The notes under the pieces: model-generated | The model's database searches: none | Told to the model about the DNA's origin: nothing | What the model saw: the letters and a program-made list of their open reading frames with translations, nothing else | Translations under genes and position numbers: made by a program | NCBI GenBank assembly: GCA_052035955.1 | Contig: JBPOHD010000043.1 | Coordinates: forward strand, 8,581 to 72,580 | Reading direction: 5' to 3' | DNA: 64,000 nt | Source: JAEUNJ01 sp052035955 | GTDB lineage: Bacteria; Pseudomonadota; Gammaproteobacteria; Burkholderiales; Rhodocyclaceae | Shown here: positions 45,035-54,816 of the stretch, piece after piece | How positions within the stretch are numbered: position 1 is the stretch's first letter | Layout: every line of letters starts with the position of its first letter

Positions 45035-47623
45035 ATGGCCAGCGCGCCTACCCCCGACTTCTCGGCCCACACCCCGGTCATGCGCCAGTACCTGCAGTTG
45101 AAGGGGCGCCACCCGGACATGCTCCTGTTCTACAGGATGGGGGACTTCTACGAGCTGTTCTACGAGGACGCCGAGAAGGCCTCGCGGCTGCTCGACATCA
45201 CCCTGACCCGCCGCGGCCAGTCCGCGGGCCAGCCGATTCCCATGGCCGGCATCCCCTTCCATGCCGTCGGCCAGTACCTCGTACGCCTGGTCCGGCTCGG
45301 CGAATCGGCGGTGATCTGCGAGCAGGTGGGCGATCCGGCCACGGCCAAGGGGCCGGTGGAGCGGGCGGTGAGCCGCATCGTCACGCCGGGGACCCTGACC
45401 GACGCCAGCCTCCTCGACGAGCGCGCCGAAAGCCTGCTGCTGGCCATCGCGGCCGAGGGGGAGCAACTCGGACTTGCCTGGCTGAACCTGGCCAACGGCG
45501 ACCTGAGGGCCCTGGCCTGCCGGCGAGGCGAGCTGGCCGGCCAGATGGAGCGATTGCGCCCGGCCGAAGTCCTCCTGTCCGACGCGGCGCGGGACCTGCT
45601 GGCGGAATGCCGGGTGCCCCTGAAGCGGCTTCCCGATTGGCATTTCGATGCCGACGAGGCGGCCCGGCAACTTGCCGAACACCTCGGAACGCGGGATTTG
45701 TCCGCTTTCCTTCCGGAGGGGGAACTTGGACAGTTCGGCCCGGCCATCGGCGCCGCCGGCGCCCTGATGCAATATGCCCGGGCAACCCAGTTGCAGGCCC
45801 TGCGCCACGTCACGGGCCTTGCCATCGAGCGCCAGAGCGCCTTCCTGCGCCTGGATGCGGCCACCCGGCGCAACCTGGAGATCACCGAGACCCTGCGCGG
45901 CGAGCCGTCCCCGACCCTGCTCTCCCTGCTCGACTGCTGCGCCTCCGCCATGGGCGCCCGCTGGCTGCGACATGCGCTGCATCATCCCCTGGCGGACCGG
46001 AGCGCCGCGGCGGCGCGCCACGGTGCGGTCGGCCGCCTCGCCGGCGATCCGGACCGGCTCGCCGCCATGCGGACGGCCCTGCGCGGCTGTGCGGATTTCG
46101 AGCGCATCGCAGCCCGCATTGCCCTGGCCAGCGCCCGTCCGCGGGAACTGGCCGCCTTGCGGGACGGCATGGACCGGCTGCCCGGCATTTCGGCCCTGGC
46201 GGCCGCCACCGGCGATCCGCTGCTCTCGGGCCTGGCGGCGGACCTGGCGGCCCCCCCGGACTGCGCGGCGGCGCTGGCCGCCACCCTGGCACCGGAGCCC
46301 GGCGCCCAGGTCCGCGATGGCGGGATCATCGCCGACGGCTTCTCCGCCGACCTGGACGAATTGCGGGGCATCCAGGCCAACTGCGGCCAGTTCCTCCTCG
46401 ACCTGGAGGCACGCGAACGGGATCGCACGGGGATTCCAAGCCTCAAGGTGGAGTTCAACAAGGTCCACGGCTTCTACATCGAGGTCACCCACACCCATGT
46501 GGATAAGGTCCCGCTCGATTACCGGCGCCGGCAGACCCTGAAGAACGCGGAACGCTACATCACGCCGGAATTGAAGGCCTTCGAGGACAAGGCCCTGTCG
46601 GCCAACGACCGCGCCCTGGCGCTCGAAAAGGCACTCTACGAGGAGTTGCTGCAACGCCTGGCACCGTCCATTCCCGCCCTCCAGCGCATCGGCCGTGCGC
46701 TCGCCCTGGCCGACGGACTGGCCGCCTTCGCCGACACCGCCCGCCGCCGCGGCTGGCAGGCGCCCGAATTCCGTGCCGAAGCCGGGATCGAGATCGAGGG
46801 GGGACGGCACCCGGTGGTCGAGGACCAGGTGAGGGATTTCATCCCCAATGACCTGAGCCTGGGCGCGACGCGCCGCATGCTCGTCGTCACCGGCCCCAAC
46901 ATGGGCGGCAAGTCCACCTACATGCGACAGGCGGCCCTGATCGTGCTCCTCGCCCATTGCGGCGCATTCGTGCCGGCCCGCAGTTGTCGGCTCGGTCCCC
47001 TGGATGCCATCTACACCCGCATCGGCGCCTCCGACGACCTGGCCTCGGGACGCTCGACCTTCATGGTCGAGATGACGGAGGCCGCCGCCATCCTGCATGC
47101 CGCCACCGAGCGCAGCCTCGTCCTCATGGACGAGATCGGCCGCGGTACCTCGACTTTCGACGGCCTGGCCCTGGCGTTCGCGATCGCGCGCCACCTGGTG
47201 GAACGCAATCGGGCCCTGACCCTCTTCTCCACCCACTACTTCGAACTGACGCGGCTGTCCCACGACTATCCGGAATGCGCGAACGTGCATCTGGACGCGG
47301 TGGAGCACGGCCGGAGCATCGTCTTCCTGCATGCGGTGGAGGAAGGCCCGGCCTCCCAGAGCTACGGCATCCAGGTGGCGGCCCTGGCCGGCATTCCCGC
47401 GCCGGTGATCCGGGAGGCGAAGCGGCGGCTGGCCGAGCTGGAAAACCGCCAGGTGGCTGCCGAGGGCCAGCCGGACCTCTTCGCCGCGGCGCCGGCACCG
47501 GCGCCGGAAGCGGAGGCGCGGCACCCGGCCCTGGACGCCCTGCGTGATCTGGATCCGGATGCTTTGACGCCGCGCCAGGCCCTGGACACCCTCTACCGCC
47601 TGCTCGACCTGGCCAGGCAATGA
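45035..47623 (+). CDS. mutS: DNA mismatch repair protein MutS
   Basis: 862 aa mismatch-recognition ATPase. Mismatch-binding Phe38-Tyr39-Glu40 (RMGDFYELF), connector and clamp regions (GIPSLKVEFNKVHGFYIEVT), Walker A GPNMGGKST near 620, Walker B VLMDEIGRGTSTFDG and the HTH C-terminus are all present. The frame is open upstream; the ATG at 45035 gives the usual N-terminus. Sits 83 bp after the 7TM kinase; a TATACT box at about 44976 may be its -10. Confidence 0.96.
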   Translation: MASAPTPDFSAHTPVMRQYLQLKGRHPDMLLFYRMGDFYELFYEDAEKASRLLDITLTRRGQSAGQPIPMAGIPFHAVGQYLVRLVRLGESAVICEQVGDPATAKGPVERAVSRIVTPGTLTDASLLDERAESLLLAIAAEGEQLGLAWLNLANGDLRALACRRGELAGQMERLRPAEVLLSDAARDLLAECRVPLKRLPDWHFDADEAARQLAEHLGTRDLSAFLPEGELGQFGPAIGAAGALMQYARATQLQALRHVTGLAIERQSAFLRLDAATRRNLEITETLRGEPSPTLLSLLDCCASAMGARWLRHALHHPLADRSAAAARHGAVGRLAGDPDRLAAMRTALRGCADFERIAARIALASARPRELAALRDGMDRLPGISALAAATGDPLLSGLAADLAAPPDCAAALAATLAPEPGAQVRDGGIIADGFSADLDELRGIQANCGQFLLDLEARERDRTGIPSLKVEFNKVHGFYIEVTHTHVDKVPLDYRRRQTLKNAERYITPELKAFEDKALSANDRALALEKALYEELLQRLAPSIPALQRIGRALALADGLAAFADTARRRGWQAPEFRAEAGIEIEGGRHPVVEDQVRDFIPNDLSLGATRRMLVVTGPNMGGKSTYMRQAALIVLLAHCGAFVPARSCRLGPLDAIYTRIGASDDLASGRSTFMVEMTEAAAILHAATERSLVLMDEIGRGTSTFDGLALAFAIARHLVERNRALTLFSTHYFELTRLSHDYPECANVHLDAVEHGRSIVFLHAVEEGPASQSYGIQVAALAGIPAPVIREAKRRLAELENRQVAAEGQPDLFAAAPAPAPEAEARHPALDALRDLDPDALTPRQALDTLYRLLDLARQ

Positions 47624-48579
47624 AGCGGTCCCGGGCGGTGGCACTCGCTGCGGCCGTCATCCTTGCCGGCCCGGCCTGGGGCCAGGGATTCGCCTTCGGC
47701 CTTTTCGGGGACCTGCCCTACACCCACTACGAGCGCCAGCATCTGCCGGACCTGCTGGCCGAGATGGGGCGCGAGGCGCTGGCCTTCGCCATCCATGACG
47801 GGGACATCAAGAGCGGCGGTTCCCGCTGTGACGACGAGACCTTCCAGGACATCCTCGCCGTGTTTCGCGATTCACCGCAACCCCTGGTCTACGTGCCCGG
47901 CGACAACGAATGGGTCGATTGCCATCGGCCGGCCGCGGGCCGCTACGATCCCGAGGAAAGGCTGGCCCGCCTGCGGGCCCTGTTCTTCGCCGGGGAGGAA
48001 TCCCTGGGCCGCCGGCGCATCCGCGTCGAGCGGCAGAGCCGGAATCCCGCCTTCGTCGACTATCGGGAAAACATGCGCTGGGAGCGCGACGGGATCGCCT
48101 TCCTGACGCTGAACCTGCCGGGCAGCCAGAACAATTTCCGTGGCCCGGACGGAGGCGCCGGGCCGTCGGCCGAGTTCCTGAAACGGGCAATTGCCAATCG
48201 CGCGTGGATCGCCGATGCCTTCGCGCTTGCCCGGCAACGCCATTCGCCGGGCATGGTCATCGTGATCCAGGGCAATCCCGGCATCGAGGCCTTCAACGCC
48301 CGCGAGGGTCATCCGGGTTATCGGGACTTCCTGGCCCAGTTGCTGGACGAGACGCGCCGCTTTCCAGGACAGGTGGTGCTGGTCCACGGCGACACCCACC
48401 TGCACCGCATCGACCACCCCTTGCTGGATCCCCTCACCCGGGCTCCGGTGACGAACTTCCGGCGCGTGGAAACCTTCGGCTCGCCATTCATGGGATGGGT
48501 AAAGGGCTGGGCGGATGCCGCCAGCCCGGAGGTGTTCCGCTTCGAGGCGCGACCTTACCGGCCCGCACCACAACAGTGA
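47620..48579 (+). CDS. Secreted metallophosphoesterase-like protein
   Basis: 319 aa with a signal peptide (ALAAAVILAGPAWG-QG). Motifs spaced as in calcineurin-type phosphoesterases: FGDLPY, HDGDIKSG, PGDNEWVD and VVLVHGDTHLHRID, giving most metal ligands, though the classic GNHD is replaced by GDNEW. The start overlaps the mutS stop (ATGA), so it is translated with mutS, an unexpected partnership. Substrate unknown. Confidence 0.72.
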   Translation: MKRSRAVALAAAVILAGPAWGQGFAFGLFGDLPYTHYERQHLPDLLAEMGREALAFAIHDGDIKSGGSRCDDETFQDILAVFRDSPQPLVYVPGDNEWVDCHRPAAGRYDPEERLARLRALFFAGEESLGRRRIRVERQSRNPAFVDYRENMRWERDGIAFLTLNLPGSQNNFRGPDGGAGPSAEFLKRAIANRAWIADAFALARQRHSPGMVIVIQGNPGIEAFNAREGHPGYRDFLAQLLDETRRFPGQVVLVHGDTHLHRIDHPLLDPLTRAPVTNFRRVETFGSPFMGWVKGWADAASPEVFRFEARPYRPAPQQ

Positions 48580-48583
48580 CGGG

Positions 48584-49063
48584 TCAGTGGTGGTGTCCGC
48601 CCGGTCCGTGAACGTGCCCGTGCGTGGTTTCTTCGTGGGTGGCCGCACGCACGCCGGAGACGGTGCAGGAGAACACCAGGGCGAGGCCGGCCAGGGGATG
48701 GTTGCCATCCACCACGACCTTGTCGTCGGCGATGTCGGTGATCGTGAACAGCGTATCGTCCTCGCCGTCATCGGAGGCCCGCTCGAACTGCATACCCACC
48801 TCGATGTTGTCCGGGAACAGGGAGCGCGGCTCGATCTCGACGAGGGCGGCGTCGTACTCGCCGAAGGCATCCTCGGGCTGCAGCTTGACGACGATGTCCT
48901 CCCCCACCTCCTTTTCGGCCAGTGCGCTCTCGATGGCAGCGAATATGCTGCCATAGCCGCCATGGAGATAGGTCAGCGGCTGCCGACCCTCGTCCACCAT
49001 GTTCCCGTCGCTGTCGGTCACCTGGTAGGCAAGCGTGACGACCGTGTCCTTGGCAATCTTCAT
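48584..49063 (-). CDS. slyD: FKBP-type peptidyl-prolyl isomerase SlyD
   Basis: 159 aa. FKBP core interrupted by an IF (insert-in-flap) chaperone domain, with motifs MKIAKDTVVTLAYQVTD, LHGGYGSIFAAIESAL and GNHPLAGLAL. The C-terminal tail is His-rich (THGHVHGPGGHHH) and should bind nickel or other metals, as in SlyD used for hydrogenase maturation. The frame extends upstream but the ATG at 49063 gives the family start. Converges with the phosphoesterase gene (4-bp gap). Confidence 0.93.
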   Translation of the reverse strand: MKIAKDTVVTLAYQVTDSDGNMVDEGRQPLTYLHGGYGSIFAAIESALAEKEVGEDIVVKLQPEDAFGEYDAALVEIEPRSLFPDNIEVGMQFERASDDGEDDTLFTITDIADDKVVVDGNHPLAGLALVFSCTVSGVRAATHEETTHGHVHGPGGHHH

Positions 49064-49077
49064 TGAATGTGTTCCCG

Positions 49078-49557
49078 TCAGCGCGACGAACCGTTGAGCG
49101 CCTTGACCAGTTGAAAAACCTCCGCGGCATGGCCCTTGGGGCTCACGTCGTAGAGGGCGTGACGAACGATGCCCTGCCGGTCGATCACGAAGGTGGACCG
49201 GACTACCGTCAGGCGCTTGTGGCCGTTGTGCTCGCGGAAGTGGTTGACCCCGTAGAGCTTGCAGACCTCGCCCTCGTCGTCCGACAGCAGCCGCACCGAG
49301 AGGCCATGCTTGTCGCGGAAATCGGCGTGGGAGAGGCAATCGTCCTTCGACACGCCGACCACCTCGCAACCCATCCGGTTGAACTCGTCCTCGTGGTCGG
49401 AAAAATCCACGGCCTCCTGGATGCAGTAGGGCGTGCCATCCTTCGGATAAAAGAACAGGACCACGTTGCGCTTTCCTCGCAGGCCGACGAGTTCGAACAA
49501 CTCCATGTCCGCATCGGGGAGGGCGAATTCGGGAGCGGCTTGTCCGGCGTGCAACAT
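49078..49557 (-). CDS. Bcp/PrxQ-type peroxiredoxin
   Basis: 159 aa AhpC/TSA-fold thiol peroxidase. The peroxidatic Cys45 sits in FFYPKDGTPYCIQEAVDF, where the usual Gly before Cys is Tyr and the resolving Cys of PrxQ at +5 is absent. Cys64, Cys74 and Cys98 are other cysteines. It may work as a one-Cys enzyme or use another resolving Cys. It starts 14 bp before slyD on the same strand, so the two may be co-transcribed. Confidence 0.85.
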   Translation of the reverse strand: MLHAGQAAPEFALPDADMELFELVGLRGKRNVVLFFYPKDGTPYCIQEAVDFSDHEDEFNRMGCEVVGVSKDDCLSHADFRDKHGLSVRLLSDDEGEVCKLYGVNHFREHNGHKRLTVVRSTFVIDRQGIVRHALYDVSPKGHAAEVFQLVKALNGSSR

Positions 49558-49768
49558 GGCGGATCCTCCGGTGAGGCGACGAGTTCATTCTAGCGTAGGT
49601 CGGGGCGCTGTAAAGCCCTCGGGGCGCCTCCCTCCGATTTCGATCCGGCGTCCGGGACCCCCCCCCATTTCAATTCGGCCGTCGTGGGTTTAGCATGGAT
49701 ACGCGCTACCGTTTCCGTTGACGTCAACGGCACCACGGGGCACGCGAAGGCAGCGGGAGAAATGCCAT

Positions 49769-50776
49769 ATGGGTTGTTCGACGGGACCCGGGACGATGGT
49801 GGCGATGGTGCTCGGACGCACCGGCAGCCCGCTGACGGCGGAGCGGCGCGAGGTACCGACCCCCGGAACGGGCAGGCTCCTGCTGCGGATCGAGGCCTGC
49901 GGCGTCTGCCGGACCGACCTCCACGTGGTGGACGGCGAACTGCCGGACGTGCCGACGCCCATCGTGCCGGGACACGAGATCGTCGGCCGGGTGGTCGCCG
50001 GAGGCCCCGGCACAAGACTCGTGCCCGGCACGCGGGTCGGGGTCCCCTGGCTGGGCGCCACCTGCGGCCACTGCGACCATTGCGCGGCGGGCCGCGAGAA
50101 CCTCTGCGACGGGGCGCGCTTCACCGGCTACCAGATCGACGGCGGCTACGCGACGCACTGCGTGGCCGACGAGCGCTACTGCTTTGTCATGGCGGACGAC
50201 TGCGATGCCGCGGAGTTGGCTCCCCTGCTCTGCGCCGGACTGATCGGCTACCGGTCCCTGGTGATGGCCGGCGACGCCCGGCGGCTGGGCATCTACGGCT
50301 TCGGCGCCGCGGCCCACATCATCTGCCAGGTGGCCGTGTGGCAGGGAAGGGAAGTCTTTGCCTTCACCCGCGGGGGGGACGCGGAGAGCCGGGATTTCGC
50401 CCGTCGCCTCGGTGCCTGCTGGGCGGGATCCTCCGACGAATCGCCGCCGGCACCCCTGGATGCGGCGATCATCTTCGCCCCCGTGGGGCCGCTGGTCCCG
50501 GCCGCGTTGCGGGCAGTCCGCAAGGGCGGCACGGTGGTGTGTGCCGGCATCCACATGAGCGACATCCCGTCCTTTCCCTACGCCATCCTGTGGGGAGAAC
50601 GCACCCTGCGCTCGGTGGCCAACCTCACCCGCCGCGACGGCGAGGAATTCCTCGCCCTGGCGCCGCGGGTGCCCGTGCGGACGGAGGTGACCCGATTCCC
50701 GCTCCTGGAGGCGAACGAGGCCCTGCGCCGGCTGCGGTCCGGCGAGCTTCAGGGGGCGGCCGTGCTGGTGCCCTGA
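49769..50776 (+). CDS. Zinc-dependent alcohol dehydrogenase
   Basis: 335 aa medium-chain dehydrogenase. Catalytic zinc site: Cys in EACGVCRTD, His/Glu in PGHEIVG; structural zinc site CGHCDHCAAGRENLC. NAD-binding domain with GIYGFGAAAH (a variant of GxGxxG). The GGGAGAA site supports the ATG at 49769; an earlier TTG (49718) and later ATG (49796) are possible. It overlaps zapE tail-to-tail by 28 bp and is divergent from the peroxiredoxin. Substrate unknown. Confidence 0.88.
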   Translation: MGCSTGPGTMVAMVLGRTGSPLTAERREVPTPGTGRLLLRIEACGVCRTDLHVVDGELPDVPTPIVPGHEIVGRVVAGGPGTRLVPGTRVGVPWLGATCGHCDHCAAGRENLCDGARFTGYQIDGGYATHCVADERYCFVMADDCDAAELAPLLCAGLIGYRSLVMAGDARRLGIYGFGAAAHIICQVAVWQGREVFAFTRGGDAESRDFARRLGACWAGSSDESPPAPLDAAIIFAPVGPLVPAALRAVRKGGTVVCAGIHMSDIPSFPYAILWGERTLRSVANLTRRDGEEFLALAPRVPVRTEVTRFPLLEANEALRRLRSGELQGAAVLVP

Positions 50777-51918
50777 ACCGCCTGGACGTCGTCCGGCCCG
50801 TGGGTCTCGAAGCGCCGGTGGGCGCTGGCGAGGTACTCGTGGGAGCGCATCTCGATCAGGCGGCTGACCGTGCGCTGGAATTCATGGGCCTGGGGACCCG
50901 AGGTGTACAGTTCTTCGGCCGGCGCACCGGCGGTGATCACCAGCTTCACCCTATGGTCATAGAACACATCCACCAGCCAGGTGAAGCGCCGCGCCTCGGA
51001 GGCCTGGTCGGCGCCCATGCGCGGGATCCGCGACAGGAATACGGTGTGGTGGCGGTGGGCGAGGTCCAGGTAGTCGTTCTGGTTGCGCGGACCGCCGCAC
51101 AGGGTCGGGAAGTCGAACCAGATGATGCCCGGCGCCCGATGGATGACCGGCAGGCTGCGTCTCTGGATGTCGATTGGCCGGTCGTGGCCCTCGCCGCCGG
51201 CGATGCGGCGGAAGGTTTCCATGAGCTGGGCGTCGGCCGAGGCATCCGCCGGCACGTGGTAGATGTCGGCCTGTTCCAGGGCCCGCAACCGGTAGTCGAC
51301 GCCTGCATCCAAGCGGATCACGTCCAGGCGTTCGTCGAGGAGGGCGATGGTGGGCAGGAAGCGGTTGCGATGCAGTCCGTTCGGATAAAGGCCCTCCGGC
51401 GGATAGTTGGACGTGATGCAGAACAGGACGCCCGCATCGAACAGGGCCTGCATCAGCCGCCCCAGGATCATGGCATCCGCGATGTCGGAAACGTGGAATT
51501 CGTCGAAGCACATGAGCCGGGTCTCCCGCGCCACCTGGGCGGCCACCCGGGCCAGGGGATCGGCCTCGTTCTTCACCGCCTGCAGGCGCTCGTGGATCTC
51601 GCGCATGAAGGCATGGAAATGGACCCGGCGCTTGCGCTGGTAAGGCACCGCGTCGAAGAAGCAGTCCATCAGGAAGCTCTTGCCGCGGCCGACGCCACCC
51701 CAGAACCAGACGCCCTTCGGCAGATCGGGGCGAACCAGCAGCTTGCGCAACCTGGTCCGTCGGGCCGCCTTGAGGGCGATCAATCCGTCATAGAACTTCT
51801 GCAGCCGGGCGGCGGCCTCGTGCTGGGCTTCGTCGGCCACGATGCCGCGGCCGGCCAGGGCCCGCTCGAAACCGTCGAGCATGCCATTCTTCGGAACCTT
51901 GAGGATGTCGTGGGGCAT
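50749..51918 (-). CDS. zapE: AFG1-family ATPase ZapE
   Basis: 389 aa. AFG1/ZapE P-loop ATPase with Walker A GGVGRGKSFLMD, Walker B LMCFDEFHV, and TSNYPPEGLYPNGL (sensor). In E. coli it acts on the division ring under stress; the mitochondrial relative handles respiratory-chain proteins. Position downstream of lpd in the TCA block is typical for betaproteobacteria. The ATG at 51918 fits the family N-terminus. Confidence 0.92.
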   Translation of the reverse strand: MPHDILKVPKNGMLDGFERALAGRGIVADEAQHEAAARLQKFYDGLIALKAARRTRLRKLLVRPDLPKGVWFWGGVGRGKSFLMDCFFDAVPYQRKRRVHFHAFMREIHERLQAVKNEADPLARVAAQVARETRLMCFDEFHVSDIADAMILGRLMQALFDAGVLFCITSNYPPEGLYPNGLHRNRFLPTIALLDERLDVIRLDAGVDYRLRALEQADIYHVPADASADAQLMETFRRIAGGEGHDRPIDIQRRSLPVIHRAPGIIWFDFPTLCGGPRNQNDYLDLAHRHHTVFLSRIPRMGADQASEARRFTWLVDVFYDHRVKLVITAGAPAEELYTSGPQAHEFQRTVSRLIEMRSHEYLASAHRRFETHGPDDVQAVQGTSTAAP

Positions 51919-51946
51919 GCAACTACGGTCGAGAGTGGGGCAAGTG

Positions 51947-52016
51947 GAGAGTCGAGAGTGAAAAGCCGTCGAGAGCCAGGACTCCCGACCCTCGACTCGA
52001 TACTCTCGACTCCCGA
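51947..52016. repeat. Inverted GTCGAGAGT-type repeat cluster between zapE and lpd
   Basis: GAGTCGAGAGT at 51949-51959 and its exact inverse ACTCTCGACTC at 52002-52012 flank further partial copies (GTCGAGAG, ACTCCCGACCCTCGACTC). The 70-bp cluster fills most of the lpd-zapE gap and could form an imperfect stem. It has no T-run. It may be a dispersed extragenic repeat. Confidence 0.6.
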
Positions 52017-52021
52017 CTGCC

Positions 52022-53458
<1,437 letters not shown>

Positions 53459-53563
53459 TTGAAAAATCCTTTCACCGCAGAGTGCGCGGAGGACGCGGAG
53501 GGAAGCGGGAGGAAGCCGGATGCGATCGGCTTCCCGGGCCCCTCCGCGGCCGCCGCGGCGAGA

Positions 53564-54802
53564 TTAGATGTCCAGCAGAAGGCGCGCCGGATCCTCCAGG
53601 GCTTCCTTCATGGCCACCAGGCCCAGCACGGCTTCGCGGCCGTCGATGATCCGGTGGTCGTAGGACATGGCCAGGTAGTTGATCGGCCGGATGACGATCT
53701 GGCCGTTCTCGACCACCGGGCGGTCCTTGGTGGCGTGGATGCCGAGGATGGCCGACTGGGGCGGATTGATGATGGGCGTGGACAGCATGGAGCCGAAGAC
53801 GCCGCCGTTGGAGATCGAGAATGTGCCCCCCGAGAGTTCCTCGAGGGTCAGCTTGCCGTCCTTGGCCTTCGCCCCGAATTCGGCGATCTTCTTCTCGATC
53901 TGGGCCAGGGACATCTGGTCGGCGTCGCGCAGGATGGGGACCACGAGGCCCCGCGGGCTGCCGACGGCGATGCCGATGTCGAAGTAGCCGTGATAGACGA
54001 TGTCGTTGCCGTCCACCGAGGCGTTGAGCACCGGATAGCGCTTCAGGGCGGCGACGGCCGCCTTGACGAAGAAGGACATGAAGCCCAGGCGCACGCCGTG
54101 CTCCTTCTCGAACCTGTCCAGGTACTTCTTGCGCATCTCCATGACCGGTCCCATGTTCACCTCGTTGAAGGTGGTCAGGATGGCGTTGGTGGCCTGGGAC
54201 TGCAGCAGGCGCTCGGCGACGCGGGCGCGCAGGCGGGACATGGGCACCCTCTGCTCGGGCCGGTCGGCGACTATGTTGTCGGCGCTGACGACGGCGGGCT
54301 CGGGCAGGGACGGGCGGGCCGCCGGCGCGGGCGCGGCGGCGGCGGGCACCGCCTTGGGGGCAGCCGTGGTACCCAGGACGTCGGCCTTGGTGACGCGGCC
54401 GCCGGGTCCGCTGCCGGCGATGCTGGCGGAATCGATGCCCTTCTCGGCCATGGCCTTGCGCGCGGCGGGTCCGGCGGTGGCGGCGGCCGGCGCGGCAGCG
54501 GGCTTGGCCGCCGGGGCGGCGGCCTCGACCTTCTTGTCGGCAGGGGCTGCGGCCGATGCCTTGGCCTCGGTGTCGATCTGGGCGATCACGTCGCCGGAGG
54601 CGACGGACTCGCCGTTGGCCTTGATGATCTTGACCAGGACGCCGGAATCGGGGGCCGGCAATTCGAGGACGACCTTGTCGGTCTCGATGTCGATGAGGTT
54701 TTCGTCGCGGGCGACGGCCTCGCCTTCCTTCTTGTGCCAGCTGACGAGGGTCGCCTCGGCAACCGATTCGGACAACTGGGGAACCTTGACTTCGATCAGC
54801 AT
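53564..54802 (-). CDS. sucB: Dihydrolipoyl succinyltransferase (E2 of 2-oxoglutarate dehydrogenase)
   Basis: 412 aa. One lipoyl domain with Lys43 (IETDKVVLEL), an Ala/Pro-rich linker, an E1/E3-binding domain (about 110-150), then a second linker and the catalytic core with His383 and Asp387 (SYDHRIIDGRE). GGAG precedes the ATG at 54802. The frame continues upstream into sucA in another reading, which is ignored. Forms the core of the complex with the flanking SucA and Lpd. Confidence 0.95.
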   Translation of the reverse strand: MLIEVKVPQLSESVAEATLVSWHKKEGEAVARDENLIDIETDKVVLELPAPDSGVLVKIIKANGESVASGDVIAQIDTEAKASAAAPADKKVEAAAPAAKPAAAPAAATAGPAARKAMAEKGIDSASIAGSGPGGRVTKADVLGTTAAPKAVPAAAAPAPAARPSLPEPAVVSADNIVADRPEQRVPMSRLRARVAERLLQSQATNAILTTFNEVNMGPVMEMRKKYLDRFEKEHGVRLGFMSFFVKAAVAALKRYPVLNASVDGNDIVYHGYFDIGIAVGSPRGLVVPILRDADQMSLAQIEKKIAEFGAKAKDGKLTLEELSGGTFSISNGGVFGSMLSTPIINPPQSAILGIHATKDRPVVENGQIVIRPINYLAMSYDHRIIDGREAVLGLVAMKEALEDPARLLLDI

Positions 54803-54816
54803 GATATCTCCGTTGG

